A DNA stretch of 64,000 nucleotides from G963665185 sp963665185 (GCA_963665185.2 CAXXPO010000025.1:186001-250000), one strand, 5' to 3'. Counted from the stretch's first letter, positions 1-10,829 are shown. Program-made: numbers and translations. Notes: generated by a model from the sequence alone, not told the origin.

Positions 1-1172
1 GCCTGAGCGGTACGGACGCAAGCGTTCTGCGTTTCGTCTGCCGCATCGGCGGGATGGAGCTTGTGCGCGAGCTTACCTTCCATGCGGATTCCTACCTTAT
101 CGAGGAAACCCTCCGGCTTCAGAATCTTTCGGGCGCCCAGGCCCAGTCACGCGTGACCTTCACCCTGGCTTCCACCGGGCTGGCTCCGAAAGACGACAGT
201 TACAACCACACCCGCGTCGCCTGGCTGAACAATGACGGACTGACCGAAGAAAAAGACGTGGACGATGCCAAAGAAGGCATTCTTGGCGACAACGGCCTGT
301 TGTGGGGCGGGCTGCAAAGCAACTATTTTCTCATGGCTCTGGCGCCCGAAACCTCGGACGCCGTGTTCAAGGCAAAGTACGTTGACGACGTGTACCGTCT
401 GGGCGTTGAGAAGGGCGGCCTTCTTGTCGAACCAGGGATGGAGACCACGGTGGTCAACGATTACTACATCGGTCCAAAGGAGGAGGAATACCTGCAAGGC
501 GCGCCCAACCAGATTTCCCGCGCCGTTGACTTCGGATTCTTCGATTTTCTCGCCAAACCTTTGCTCATCGGGTTGAACTGGTTTTACAGTTATGTCGGCA
601 ACTATGGTGTGGCCATCATTTTGTTGACCGTATGTATCAAGATTCTGTTCTGGCCGCTTTCGCACAAAAGCTACAAGTCCATGAACAAGATGAAGAAAAT
701 TCAGCCCATGATGACCAGGGTGAGGGAAAAGTACAAAGACGACCGCCAGAAAATGAACCAGGAAATGATGCAGCTGTACAAGACGTACAAGGTCAATCCT
801 GCTGGTGGTTGCGTTCCCATGCTGATTCAGATTCCGGTCTTTTTCGGCCTGTATCAGGCATTGCTCGGTTCCATCGAGCTGCGCCATGCCGTGTTCATCA
901 AATACCTTCCCTTTACAGATTATATCTGGCTGGCGGACCTTTCCGCCAAAGACCCGTTTTACATCACTCCGCTGATCATGGGCGCAACCATGTTTCTTCA
1001 GCAAAAGCTGACCCCCTCGCCGGGAGACCCGACACAGGCGAAGATCATGCTCTTCATGCCGGTGATCTTCACATTCATGTTCCTGAACTTCCCCTCGGGA
1101 CTCGTGGTCTACTGGCTGGTTAACAACGTTCTCTCCATCGGGCAGCAATGGTTGATGCTCCGCAAAGCCTAA
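1..1172 (+). CDS. yidC: YidC membrane protein insertase, 5'-truncated
   Basis: Inserts and folds inner-membrane proteins, alone or with SecYEG. The frame is open from base 3 with no start, so the gene begins outside the window; about 390 codons remain, and the usual Gram-negative length is around 530-550. What remains is the end of the periplasmic P1 domain and the conserved five-helix core. The core starts with a hydrophobic segment near 590-655, continues through a basic cytoplasmic hairpin rich in Lys and Met (MNKMKKIQPMM), and ends with helices near 820-870, 950-1010 and 1050-1160. The first Met at 54 is internal, because the homologous sequence continues upstream of it. jag follows after 34 bases, the usual yidC-jag order. 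Identification is secure. Confidence 0.96.
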   Translation, partial: LSGTDASVLRFVCRIGGMELVRELTFHADSYLIEETLRLQNLSGAQAQSRVTFTLASTGLAPKDDSYNHTRVAWLNNDGLTEEKDVDDAKEGILGDNGLLWGGLQSNYFLMALAPETSDAVFKAKYVDDVYRLGVEKGGLLVEPGMETTVVNDYYIGPKEEEYLQGAPNQISRAVDFGFFDFLAKPLLIGLNWFYSYVGNYGVAIILLTVCIKILFWPLSHKSYKSMNKMKKIQPMMTRVREKYKDDRQKMNQEMMQLYKTYKVNPAGGCVPMLIQIPVFFGLYQALLGSIELRHAVFIKYLPFTDYIWLADLSAKDPFYITPLIMGATMFLQQKLTPSPGDPTQAKIMLFMPVIFTFMFLNFPSGLVVYWLVNNVLSIGQQWLMLRKA

Positions 1173-1206
1173 TGTTCAGGATCAGCGGCCCTGCAAGGAG
1201 TGTTTA

Positions 1207-2286
1207 ATGAGTGGCTACAAGGAATTCACTGGAAAAAATCTTGACGAGGCCATCCAGCAGGCATGCGCCCATTTTGATTTGCATCGTAACAAACTTGAGA
1301 TTGAAATAGTCAGCGGCGGTTCTTCCGGCATCTTCGGATTGGTCGGCAAGAAAAAGGCCATTGTCAAAGCCCGTCCGCGTGCGGCGGCCTCGGTGGAAGA
1401 AACAAAACCCGCTGCGGCTCCTTCCGGGGATAATGGCAGCAGGAACGGTCAGAAGAACGACGTGTCGTCCGCTTCTTCCGCCGACAATGGTGGAGCCAGG
1501 AACGGACAGAAGAACGAAGCGGCCGCTCCGCGAAAAAATGGCAATCAGCGTACCGGCAAGCCGGCCGTCAAAAAGAACAACAGGCCTGCCCCCAGAAGGG
1601 ACAGCCCGCCTGCTCCGAGAAAAGAGGTTCAGCCGCCTGCCGTGAAAACGGAGTCCGTGCTTGCGATACAGGAAGAGTCTCCTGCCGACAGACAGCCGTT
1701 GGTTGACCCCCGTGCCAAGGATTTCGAAGTGCCTTCCATGGGAGGCGAGTTCAGCGGGAATGTCGTTTCGACATTGACCACCACCCTCCAGGAAAAGCCT
1801 CTGGAGAATCCGGCTCTGCACAAGCTTATCCACACGGCTGTAACCATGATGATCGAGCCGATTGTGGACGTTCCTCCCATACAGATATTCCAGACTCCCG
1901 ACCGCATCAAGGTGCTCATCGAGGACGACGATCAGGCCGGACTGCTCATCGGACGTGAAGGGCAGACCCTCAACGCCCTGCAGTATCTGGTCAACCGTAT
2001 CGTGGCCAAACAGTGGGAAGAACCTCTCAAGGTGCAGATCGACGCCGGACAGTATCGCGAGCGCCAGGACGACAAGCTGCGCCAGCTCGCCTTCTTTCTG
2101 GCCGACAAAGTCAAGGCCAACGGCCGTCCTCAAAGCACCAAGCCGCTGTCGTCCTATCATCGCCGGGTCGTTCACCTGGCTCTGCAGAACGACGAACAGA
2201 TCGCCACCCGCAGCAAGGGTGACGGCCCGCTCAAGCGAGTGCTGATTCTGCCCAAGCGCGAAAACGGTCGCCAGAACCAGCGGTAG
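1207..2286 (+). CDS. jag: Jag/KhpB RNA-binding protein (Jag_N-KH-R3H)
   Basis: RNA-binding protein of the SpoIIIJ-associated (Jag/KhpB) family, 359 aa. Residues 1-57 form the Jag N-terminal domain (YKEFTGKNLDEAI). Residues about 58-210 are a low-complexity Ala/Pro/Lys/Arg/Asn linker containing a twice-used RNGQKN motif. A KH domain starts near 218 and carries a GxxG loop in IGREGQTLN near 247. The R3H domain covers about 295-355 and ends in a basic tail. The start is fixed by AAGGAG at 1195-1200. It lies directly after yidC, as in many bacteria. In other species the family affects cell division and envelope gene expression; its RNA targets here are unknown. The long linker is the only unusual trait. 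Confidence 0.93.
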   Translation: MSGYKEFTGKNLDEAIQQACAHFDLHRNKLEIEIVSGGSSGIFGLVGKKKAIVKARPRAAASVEETKPAAAPSGDNGSRNGQKNDVSSASSADNGGARNGQKNEAAAPRKNGNQRTGKPAVKKNNRPAPRRDSPPAPRKEVQPPAVKTESVLAIQEESPADRQPLVDPRAKDFEVPSMGGEFSGNVVSTLTTTLQEKPLENPALHKLIHTAVTMMIEPIVDVPPIQIFQTPDRIKVLIEDDDQAGLLIGREGQTLNALQYLVNRIVAKQWEEPLKVQIDAGQYRERQDDKLRQLAFFLADKVKANGRPQSTKPLSSYHRRVVHLALQNDEQIATRSKGDGPLKRVLILPKRENGRQNQR

Positions 2287-2337
2287 CTCTTTCCCGACGA
2301 ATAGACGTGCCTTAGCTAAGGCTGCGAAAACGAATAA

Positions 2338-2377
2338 AAAATCCCCGGTGCTTTCCAAGCGTCGGGGATTTTTTTGT
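2338..2377 (+). terminator. Rho-independent terminator after yidC-jag
   Basis: ATCCCCG (2341-2347) pairs with CGGGGAT (2363-2369). It is preceded by an A run and followed by a run of seven T. It closes the yidC-jag transcript. Confidence 0.85.
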
Positions 2378-2543
2378 GGATGTCACACCCAGTCGCGATG
2401 TTCAGCCACAATTCCTTGTCAGCACCGTCAGCCGCCGATCGTCCCTTTGATGTGGAGTACCATTAAACAGGTCAGATAATCGAGCACCTCACTGGTGAGT
2501 TCCGCCTCGTCCCGGGTATAGTTTGACTGTGTTTGTATATATC

Positions 2544-2562
2544 GATAAGGATAATCAAAATC
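2544..2562 (+). promoter_or_regulatory. Fur box upstream of the AraC-type regulator
   Basis: GATAAGGATAATCAAAATC matches the classical 19-bp Fur consensus GATAATGATAATCATTATC at 16 of 19 positions. It starts 15 bases after a TTGACT (2523-2528), so it would cover the -10 region of that promoter. The gene pair downstream encodes a siderophore-type regulator and a TonB receptor, which supports iron-dependent repression. Binding is inferred, not shown. Confidence 0.7.
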
Positions 2563-2740
2563 ATATCATCAAGTTGAATTTGTTAGTATTTACTCGTGAG
2601 TTAAGCACAGCACAACGGCATTTTCACTTTGAGTGGGGCACACGGTGTACAAGGAAGAAAGTTCAGGCGTGAGCACTGCATCCTCAGCATCTCCTGCATC
2701 GGCAACATCGGGGCCTTCGACGTCGGGAGAGAACCCGTCC

Positions 2741-3796
2741 ATGTTTATGGAACGGGAAAATTATTTGGTAAATCCTGGGGAGCTTTTTACGAGGCCCCCC
2801 CCATGCCCCGAGCATTCTGGATATCGCATCCGCAATGAGGTCTCCCAAAATTACGGAAAAGGTTTTGCCGAAGTTTTGAAACTGCATTCCGGTTTGAACG
2901 TCGCTTTTTGCGATTATTATTTTGAGGATGCATTGCGTGTGGAAATGTGTGGTGGGGTGAACGACTCTCTTCGCTTTTTCTTTCTTCTTAGGGGAACGTT
3001 TGAGCGGAACCATCCGGACGGATTGTTTTCCGAAACGATTAGCCCCGGGGATATCTGGCTTGTTCAGGGACAGGAAAGGGCGATTGCAATTCAACCCGCG
3101 CGAGTGACATACAAAGGGATGTATATTGAAATGCCCCGGCCGGTTGTGGAAGCCTGGCTTGAAGGTGCGGCCTGCGATACAAAATTTTTGGAAAAATTGA
3201 TGGAAGGGTTGCAAACCCCAAAGCAGTGCGACACGAAAAAAGTAAAAAGTATTGCCCGCTCCATTGCCAACAGCCACCCCGTCGTGCAGATGGTGAACAG
3301 CCTTTATTCCTACAGACGCGATACAATGTATGAGCAACTCCGCTTTGAAGCTCTTTCCATCGACATTCTTGCCGAGTTCTTGAATATAAACACGTCGCGT
3401 CACCATTGTAGACGCGGTGATTCTTCGCTTCGAAGAAAAGCGGTGGGCGACGCCCGGGATATTCTCGACGAAGAATGGGAAGTCCCCCCAACCATTGGGG
3501 AATTGGCACGTCGTGTCGGGGTGAACGAATGCTATCTCAAAAAGGACTTCAAGGATGAAATCGGCCTGTCCATAGGGGAATATGTGCGCAAAATTCGTAT
3601 GGAAAAAGCACGTAAGCTGATTGAGTCGGGGATATATTCGATTTTGCAGGTTTCTCTTTTTGTTGGCTATTCCAATCCAAGCCATTTCAGCAACGCATTT
3701 AAACGGTACTATGGGCGGCTACCGTCGTTTTATGCATCGGAGGTGAGATCAAAAAAAGAGAGGCCATTTTTTATAAGGTTAGGCAGGCGTGTATGA
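2741..3796 (+). CDS. AraC-family regulator of the PchR type
   Basis: Predicted transcription activator, 351 aa from the ATG at 2741. I prefer that start because GGGAGAG lies at 2725-2731; an in-frame GTG at 2633 would add 36 Ser/Pro-rich residues but has no ribosome site. The C-terminal 85 residues hold the two AraC helix-turn-helix motifs (IGELARRVGVNECYLKKDFK and VGYSNPSHFSNAFKRYYG). The NECYLKKDFK wording is typical of PchR-like regulators of siderophore receptors. The N-terminal 200 residues are a ligand-sensing domain with a cupin-like pattern (SPGDIWLVQGQE). It precedes a TonB-dependent receptor on the same strand and sits behind a Fur box. I infer that it activates the receptor gene when the cognate ferric siderophore is present. 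The ligand is unknown. Confidence 0.88.
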   Translation: MFMERENYLVNPGELFTRPPPCPEHSGYRIRNEVSQNYGKGFAEVLKLHSGLNVAFCDYYFEDALRVEMCGGVNDSLRFFFLLRGTFERNHPDGLFSETISPGDIWLVQGQERAIAIQPARVTYKGMYIEMPRPVVEAWLEGAACDTKFLEKLMEGLQTPKQCDTKKVKSIARSIANSHPVVQMVNSLYSYRRDTMYEQLRFEALSIDILAEFLNINTSRHHCRRGDSSLRRKAVGDARDILDEEWEVPPTIGELARRVGVNECYLKKDFKDEIGLSIGEYVRKIRMEKARKLIESGIYSILQVSLFVGYSNPSHFSNAFKRYYGRLPSFYASEVRSKKERPFFIRLGRRV

Positions 3797-4114
3797 CAGG
3801 CAGCTTATAAGTTTGTGCTTTTCGGACTCCAAACTGAAGGGCACTACTTCAGTTCCCATTATCAGGCGTGATGCTATGAGGGAATTCGGTAGAAAATCAC
3901 AAGCTGGCATTTGCCCTAGCATCTATTTTAACGCCGTATTTTGTTTTGTTCTCTTTGCAGAGGATCATCTGGCAAGGGAAGAAGCAAACGTCGAATTCTG
4001 GAGATAAGGGAATAATTCCTGGTCGGCATAGTACGTTCCCGATTCGGGGAGACATTAATATACTTATCCCAAATAAACGCATAGTTGGTTTAACTTATTA
4101 ACAAGGAACTGATT
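3797..4114 (+). promoter_or_regulatory. Control region of the TonB receptor gene
   Basis: 318 bases without a convincing gene. A -10 candidate TATACT lies at 4059-4064, and 17 bases upstream is TTCCCG (4036-4041), a poor -35. A perfect palindrome CCCGATTCGGG covers 4038-4048 on that -35, and a second, GGAATAATTCC, lies at 4009-4019. A weak -35 overlapped by a symmetric site fits an activator-dependent promoter, plausibly served by the AraC-type protein upstream. AAGGA at 4103-4107 is the ribosome site for the receptor. Confidence 0.45.
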
Positions 4115-6283
4115 ATGCTTCCCCCCTTACCTTTGTTTGTCTCAAAGAAAAAAAATTGTCCACTCGGAAAGAAAATTGTCTCCGCACTTTGTGCGTTTGT
4201 TCTGGTATTTGTGCTCGTGGGAGATGTTTTTGCCGATGATGCCTACGAAGAAGTTGAACCCGATACAGTGCGTCTGGATACCGTAAAGGTAACCGCGAAC
4301 AAAATGGAGGAAGATCTCAAGGACGTGCCGCAGAGTATTACCGTTTTTGACGAGGCCGAACTGGAGGAGCGGGGGATTCAGAATATCGAGGATGTTGTGG
4401 AAGCCATCCCCGGCATGTTTATTTCCACCAATATGGGGATGGACATCAATTTCCGTGGGCTCAACCCATCCTTGCTTACGGACAACAACCCTGTAGTTAT
4501 CTATATCGACGGCATTCCATACAGCACGAAGCTGGGCTTTGATCTCGCCCTGGTCAATGTGCAGCGGGTGGAAGTGCTGCGTGGACCGCAAGCCGCGCTT
4601 TACGGTAGAGACGCCCTCGGTGCGGTCATCAACGTCATCACAAAAGACCCGACCAATGAATGGACCGGGAAGGTCGGTGCCGAGTACGGCAATATGAATA
4701 AGGTGCTGGGACAGTTCGCCATCAATGGGCCGATTCTTGACGACAAGCTTTTTGTGGGATTTACCGGGCAGTACACCCAGAACGACGGTTGGATCAAGAA
4801 CGACTATCCCGGCATGAATGAGAATGCCGACAGAGAACGTGACATGTGGTTCAACGGACAGGTGTTTTATACGCCAACCGAAAGATTGCGCATACGTTTG
4901 TCCCTGATTCACAGTTTCGACAAATACCATTCACGGGATGAATACGGAATCTCCGGGAGAACTGATCTTGACGAGTTTGACCGTGATGATGCCGAGCATA
5001 TTCGTTTTGAGGTGCCATCCTGGTATCAGGTTGAAACCAATGGGCAGAGTTTGGCCGCATCCTACGAGTTCGATGCTTTTACGCTGCACTCCCTGACCAC
5101 GCACAACAATCTGCAAAACAACTCACAATTCGACAGGGATCAATGTGATGCGGAGAAATATCTTGGGGCGAGAGGATTCGAGGACACTTCGACCGACACC
5201 TGGGGGCAGGAACTGCGGATGGCGAGCAACAACAGCAAGGGGTTTCGTTGGACTGGCGGGTTGTATTACGATTATTCCATCTGGAAACAAGGTCCCACAG
5301 GTGTGGCAGGACCTTTTTACAGCCAGGGGCAGCTTGTGGGGACTTTCGTAAGTGATAGCGAATCCACACAACATGCCAGTACGTATGCCGCGTTTGCACA
5401 GACCACGATTCCCTTGTGGAGTGATGTTTTCGAGTTGACCCTGGGGGGCCGTTATCAACGTGTGCGCAAGGATATTGATCTTTCCTCGTACATGAATTTC
5501 GGGGGGCCGCAAGGGGCACCTATGTACAGCCTTGATGCCGAAAAAACCTGGGACGCCTTTTTGCCCAAAGCCGCCCTGACCTACATCATAGATGACAATT
5601 GGACCACCTATGTATCCTACTCCAAGGGATATATGCCCGGTGGGTTCAATTCGTGGGCCGGGTCAGGGGATGAAGACGACAACTCCTTTGAACCGGAATT
5701 TTCCACAAACTACGAATGGGGGCTTAAAGCCAGCTATAATACAATTCGCATGGCCTTGGCCGTGTTTTATATGGATATTGATGATATCCATATTGTCAAA
5801 AACGTGGACGATATGGCCGTGACGTCCAATGGAGAAAAGGCGCACTCCACCGGGGCTGAGCTTGAGGTGAAATATTTCCCCATTGATTCTTTGGAACTGA
5901 GCACTGCCATGAGCGTCATAGAAGCCAAGTATGATGAATTCGACACGGGAACCAAAAACCGGTCCGGCGAAGATATCGAATCGACTCCGTCGTACAGTCT
6001 TCGTTTTGGCGTAGGGTATACTGATCCATCCGGGCTGTACGGCAGGGCGGATGTCAGGCATATCGGGAGTGTCCAATACGTACAGGACTATGACAAAGCC
6101 GATCCGTACACGGTGGTGGATATGAAAGTCGGATACCGCTTTTCGGATTGGGATATCTATGCCTTTGCCAAAAATCTGGCTGATGAAGAATACATCAATG
6201 CGATTAAAGTCAGTTCCATGGCGACAAGAGTCGGATACGGCGAACCCAGAACATTTGGGCTGGGCGTGAAGTATTATTTTTAG
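4115..6283 (+). CDS. TonB-dependent outer-membrane receptor (siderophore type)
   Basis: Outer-membrane gated porin, 722 aa, which takes up a ferric chelate using TonB energy. A basic N-terminus and a hydrophobic segment (about residues 20-40, ending near VFADDA) form a signal peptide. The plug domain spans about 55-165: a TonB-box-like DTVKVTA stretch, then QSITVFDEAEL, RGLNPS and VEVLRGPQAALYGRDALGAV. The remainder is a 22-strand barrel ending in the aromatic terminal residue of VKYYF. Length and motifs fit the siderophore receptor family. It follows a PchR-type regulator and a Fur box, so iron supply is the likely role. Partner ABC permease genes are not next to it. Substrate unknown. Confidence 0.92.
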   Translation: MLPPLPLFVSKKKNCPLGKKIVSALCAFVLVFVLVGDVFADDAYEEVEPDTVRLDTVKVTANKMEEDLKDVPQSITVFDEAELEERGIQNIEDVVEAIPGMFISTNMGMDINFRGLNPSLLTDNNPVVIYIDGIPYSTKLGFDLALVNVQRVEVLRGPQAALYGRDALGAVINVITKDPTNEWTGKVGAEYGNMNKVLGQFAINGPILDDKLFVGFTGQYTQNDGWIKNDYPGMNENADRERDMWFNGQVFYTPTERLRIRLSLIHSFDKYHSRDEYGISGRTDLDEFDRDDAEHIRFEVPSWYQVETNGQSLAASYEFDAFTLHSLTTHNNLQNNSQFDRDQCDAEKYLGARGFEDTSTDTWGQELRMASNNSKGFRWTGGLYYDYSIWKQGPTGVAGPFYSQGQLVGTFVSDSESTQHASTYAAFAQTTIPLWSDVFELTLGGRYQRVRKDIDLSSYMNFGGPQGAPMYSLDAEKTWDAFLPKAALTYIIDDNWTTYVSYSKGYMPGGFNSWAGSGDEDDNSFEPEFSTNYEWGLKASYNTIRMALAVFYMDIDDIHIVKNVDDMAVTSNGEKAHSTGAELEVKYFPIDSLELSTAMSVIEAKYDEFDTGTKNRSGEDIESTPSYSLRFGVGYTDPSGLYGRADVRHIGSVQYVQDYDKADPYTVVDMKVGYRFSDWDIYAFAKNLADEEYINAIKVSSMATRVGYGEPRTFGLGVKYYF

Positions 6284-6320
6284 GCCAGCGTGCATCCTTT
6301 CGTTGGATGAAAGCAATAAA

Positions 6321-6352
6321 AAGAACCCCGGTTGGCTATGACCGGGGTTCTG
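6321..6352. terminator. Terminator between TonB receptor and hemerythrin
   Basis: GAACCCCGGT (6323-6332) and ACCGGGGTTC (6341-6350) form a 10-bp stem with an 8-base loop. The 3' T run on the plus strand is weak. On the minus strand the 3' arm would be followed by TTTTTATTGC, so it could serve both converging transcripts. Confidence 0.65.
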
Positions 6353-6418
6353 TGGTTTTCGTAGTGGCCGGTATTTTTAAGCGCGGGAAGAACCACCGGA
6401 AGTTGGCTTTTTTTTTAC

Positions 6419-6823
6419 TTACACCCCTCGCTCCAGCAAAAAATCTGTGAGTTCCCGGTCCGTGCCCTTGATGTGGCTTGTCCACCAGTCCGTGAGGAAG
6501 TCGAGGACTTCGCGGGTAAGCTCTTTTTTATCCTCTGTGTAGGCAATAAGGAATTCGATGGATCTCTCCGTGAATTCGCGGTGTTTTTCCTTGTGTTCCG
6601 CTGTGTGCGGGAAGTCGTATTCCAGCATCAGCTTTTCTTCCGTGGCGAAATGGTAGTTGGTGTAGTCGCTGATGCCGGTGATTATGGATGACAGCACGTC
6701 CTTGTCCTTGCCGTTCATGTGGGCGGAGTACAGCTCGTTGATCATCGTGGTGAGCTTTTTATGCTGTTCGTCGATTTCACTGACGCCGGTCATCAGGTTG
6801 TCGCACCAGGTAATGTGCCCCAT
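6419..6823 (-). CDS. Bacteriohemerythrin
   Basis: Di-iron oxygen-binding protein of 134 aa, a cytoplasmic four-helix bundle. All seven expected ligands are visible in the usual spacing: His21 (DEQHKK), His57 and Glu61 (HFATE), His76 and His80 (HKEKH), His116 and Asp121 (HIKGTD). I set the start at the ATG at 6823, which has a GGAGG-type ribosome site; longer readings run into the upstream gene in another frame. It begins 11 bases after the stop of cbiET, so it is very likely co-transcribed with the cobalamin genes. In anaerobes the family is linked to oxygen binding or delivery. Its link with corrin synthesis here is an inference from position only. Confidence 0.93.
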   Translation of the reverse strand: MGHITWCDNLMTGVSEIDEQHKKLTTMINELYSAHMNGKDKDVLSSIITGISDYTNYHFATEEKLMLEYDFPHTAEHKEKHREFTERSIEFLIAYTEDKKELTREVLDFLTDWWTSHIKGTDRELTDFLLERGV

Positions 6824-6834
6824 GGCGGCCCCTC

Positions 6835-8054
6835 CTATTTTTCCTGGGCATCTGGTTTGCGTGTGGCAACTATGAACACGGGGTTCAGCCCTTTCATTTG
6901 CATGTCGCCTGCCAGGGGGCGCGAGAGGCTGCCTTGAATCTGGGTGATGGAAACCGGCCATCCCATGTCGGTCAGATGCCGCTTTGTCTCATTGAGTGAA
7001 TCCAGCAGGATGCAGTGCGTGGTCAGTCTGCCGCCTGATTTGAGGCGTTTGCAGGCTGTTTCCAGCACGCCGTTGTGTCCGGCAATGCCGCCGCCGATAA
7101 AGATGCGGTCCGGGTCGGGCAGTTGCTCGAAGCATCCGGGAGCCTCACCCAGTACGGGATGGACCAGGTAGGCACCGGTACGCCGGATGTTTTCCTTGAT
7201 GAAGTCGTAGCGGCGCTGCTCGCGTTCGATGGCGTAGACAGCGCCGTTGCGGGCGAGCACGGCGGCTTCGATGGAAACCGCGCCGCAGCCTGCGCCGATA
7301 TCCCATACGACAGCATCTGTCTTGATGGAGAGGGTTGCCAGTCCGGCGGCCCGGACAGGGCCTTTGGTGATGAGTCCTTGTTCTCGCAGAAAATCATCGT
7401 CCGGGATGCCCAGGCGCAGGGGCACGGAGGGAACGGATGTACGTTCCAGGACCACGAAGTTGAGCGGGGAAAAATTTTGCGTGGCGGCGTGGCCCAGGTT
7501 GTACTTGCCCACGCGTTCCAGTTCGCTTTCCAGGTCCTCGAAGACCCACATGCCGAAGTTGCCTGCACCGCGTTCCAGCATGGCCTTGGCAATGGCGGCC
7601 GGGGAGTTGTCCGCATCCGTGAACACGGCGACCATGTCGGTATGGGTGAGGGCGGCGAAGACGGGGGCGAAGTCGCCGCGACCATGCAGGGAAACCAGGG
7701 TGATGTCGTGCCAGGGGATGCCCAGGCGTGCGGCCGCGGTTTGCAGTGTGGTCACACCGGGCATGATACGCACGTTTTCCCGGCCCAGTTCTTCGACGAT
7801 GCGTTTGCCGATGCCGTAGAACAGGGGATCGCCATCGGCCATGACCATGACTTTGCGACCGGCTGCAGAATGCTCGCGGATGATGTTGAGAATGGACTGC
7901 AGCGGCGAGACAATAAGCACACGTTCTCCAGCAAAGTCCGGGAACGACTCCAGTTGGCGTTTGCCGCCCACCAGTACGTCGGCGTTTTCAATGCGCTCGC
8001 GAACCAACTGGGACAGCTGACTGGGATTCAGGCCCAGGCCTATGACATCAACAA

Positions 8055-8058
<4 letters not shown>
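6835..8058 (-). CDS. cobL: Precorrin-6Y C5,15-methyltransferase, CbiE-CbiT fusion (CobL-like)
   Basis: Corrin-ring enzyme of 407 aa. It methylates C5 and C15 and decarboxylates the C12 acetate side chain in cobalamin synthesis. Residues 1-200 are the CbiE methyltransferase (VIGLGLNPSQ, then a GDPLFYG motif); residues about 210-400 are CbiT, with a SAM-binding GAGCGAVSIEA near 256. Two separate proteins in many anaerobes are fused here. The start is GTG at 8058, with AAGGAG seven bases upstream; it overlaps the cbiD stop as GTGA, which indicates translational coupling. The bacteriohemerythrin gene follows after 11 bases. Presence of cbiD suggests the anaerobic (cobalt-early) route. Confidence 0.94.
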
Positions 8059-9208
<1,150 letters not shown>

Positions 9209-9212
<4 letters not shown>

Positions 9213-10636
9213 GCAATGGCTGCGCAGGCTTGGACAAATGATCGGCAGATCGCCGGATTGCTGGCAAAATGCAGGTGGACGTACGAGGCCACCACATTGT
9301 GGAGGGCAAACCCTTCGGGCCGTGGGAGGGGACCCTTGCGTCCGGATACGGTGTACAGTCCGGCCTGTTCGTAGGCTTTGTCCGGGATGTGGGAATAATG
9401 GAATTCGTGCCCGCGGGCAATGGTTCCGGCCGGACCGAGTATGCTGTCCCGCGTGGTTATGACTTCCCGGTATCCCAGGGCGCGGAAGCGCTCACGCATT
9501 TCCGCCCTGAAGGGAAATACACCGGTCATCTGGCAGGTCTGACCGTGCATGGCCCGGATTTTGTCCATGAGAAACATGAATCCGCCGCATTCCGCGTAGA
9601 CCGGGCGGCCGGATCGGGCGAACCTGAGGATTTCCTTGCGCAGGGACGTGTTGTTGGACAGGGATGGGGCATATACTTCTGGATAGCCGCCCCCCAGGTA
9701 CAGGCCGTGCAAGTCTTCTGGCAATTGTTTGTCCCGGAGTGGTGAAAAAGGGACCAGCTCGGCCCCGGCCTGTTCGAGCAGACGCAGGTTTTCCCTGTAG
9801 TAGAAACAGAAGGCCGCGTCGCGGGCGAGTCCTATGCGGATGCGATTCGTCACGGGGACCGGGACGGCGATGTTTTCCTTATTCTCTGGAACAGCCGAAT
9901 TTGGCAGCTTCCGGCGTTCGGCGGATTCCAGCGGATTCGTCCGGGCAAAGGGAAGTTCGGGCAGGCTGGCCAGCAGGCTGTCCAGGTCCAGATTTTCCTC
10001 CACCCAGTCGGCCATGCAGGCGATGCGCTCCATGGGGGCCACGGCGTCTTCCGCAGTCACCAGCCCCAGGTGGCGCGACGGCATGCCGATGTCTTCGCGA
10101 GGCGGCAGGAGTCCGATACACTGAATATTGCGCAGTGTTGTCAGGGCCTCCCGGAGAATATCGGCATGGCTCGGGCTGGAAACATTGTTCAGGGCCACGG
10201 CGGCCAGACGCAGGTCCGGGTCGTATTCGGCAAATCCCTTGATCAGGGCCGCGGCGGATCGGGCCATGCTGGAGGCGTCCGCCACCAGGAGGACGGGAAG
10301 GTCGAGCCATTTTGCGAGCTGGGCCGTGCTGCCGTCGTCGCGGGAGCCGGAAAAGCCGTCGAACAGCCCCATGACGCCCTCAATGACGGCGATATCGCCA
10401 CCTGCACAATGACGTTGGAAAATATCCTCCACCTGGGTACGGCTGCACATCCAGCCGTCCAGGTTGTGCGAGGGAACGTCGCTGGCCAGCTCGTGCAGTC
10501 CCGGATCAATGAAGTCCGGTCCGGACTTGAATGGCCGCACGTGCAATCCCCTCCGCCGGAATGCGGCCATCAACCCCAGACTTACGGAGGTTTTTCCGCA
10601 TCCGCTTTTTATTCCACCAACCACGATGCCTTTCAT
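9209..10636 (-). CDS. cbiA: Cobyrinic acid a,c-diamide synthase CbiA
   Basis: Glutamine- and ATP-dependent amidation of the a and c side chains of cobyrinate, 475 aa from the ATG at 10636. The P-loop GGIKSGCGKTS lies at about residues 5-16, so this start is preferred over an in-frame Met 66 bases upstream that adds no family sequence. The C-terminal third is a class-I-type GATase_3 domain with GGGYPEVY near 320 and the catalytic Cys in YAECGGFMFL near 350. It is first in the cbiA-cbiD-cbiET-hemerythrin operon. I saw no cobalamin riboswitch in the short upstream space, though that is hard to exclude by eye. No clear ribosome site is visible. Confidence 0.94.
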
Positions 10637-10695
10637 GGCTTCGTATTTATTCCAAGTATTCGGAAAAAGCCACCTGCTGCGGTTCGATGGACATA

Positions 10696-10726
10696 TTGAC
10701 ATTCAGTTTGGTTATGGCATGATACT
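10696..10726 (+). promoter_or_regulatory. Possible promoter for the double-receiver gene
   Basis: TTGACA at 10696-10701 and GATACT at 10721-10726 are 19 bases apart, slightly long for sigma-70. It lies about 100 bases before the response-regulator start. Confidence 0.35.
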
Positions 10727-10829
10727 AAGAGGTTGTCGCACGACTCTGAAATTTTTTTCCATATATATCTGCACTGACGGCTCTTCGGGGGGTGGGCTGA
10801 ACGTGTGTGTCAGGCCGGAGGGGGAGTCC

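Larger units (their letters stand above)
2287..2740. other. Intergenic region: terminator, then iron-type control region
   Basis: After the jag terminator no convincing coding sequence appears until the AraC-type gene. The second half is AT-rich and holds TTGACT at 2523-2528, a TATATAT stretch at 2536-2542 and a Fur-like box at 2544-2562. A GTG at 2633 is in frame with the regulator but has no Shine-Dalgarno sequence. Confidence 0.6.

Noticed and set aside
3789..4007. 72-codon frame between the AraC-type and TonB receptor genes
   Set aside because: It overlaps the end of the regulator, has no ribosome site, and covers the probable control region.
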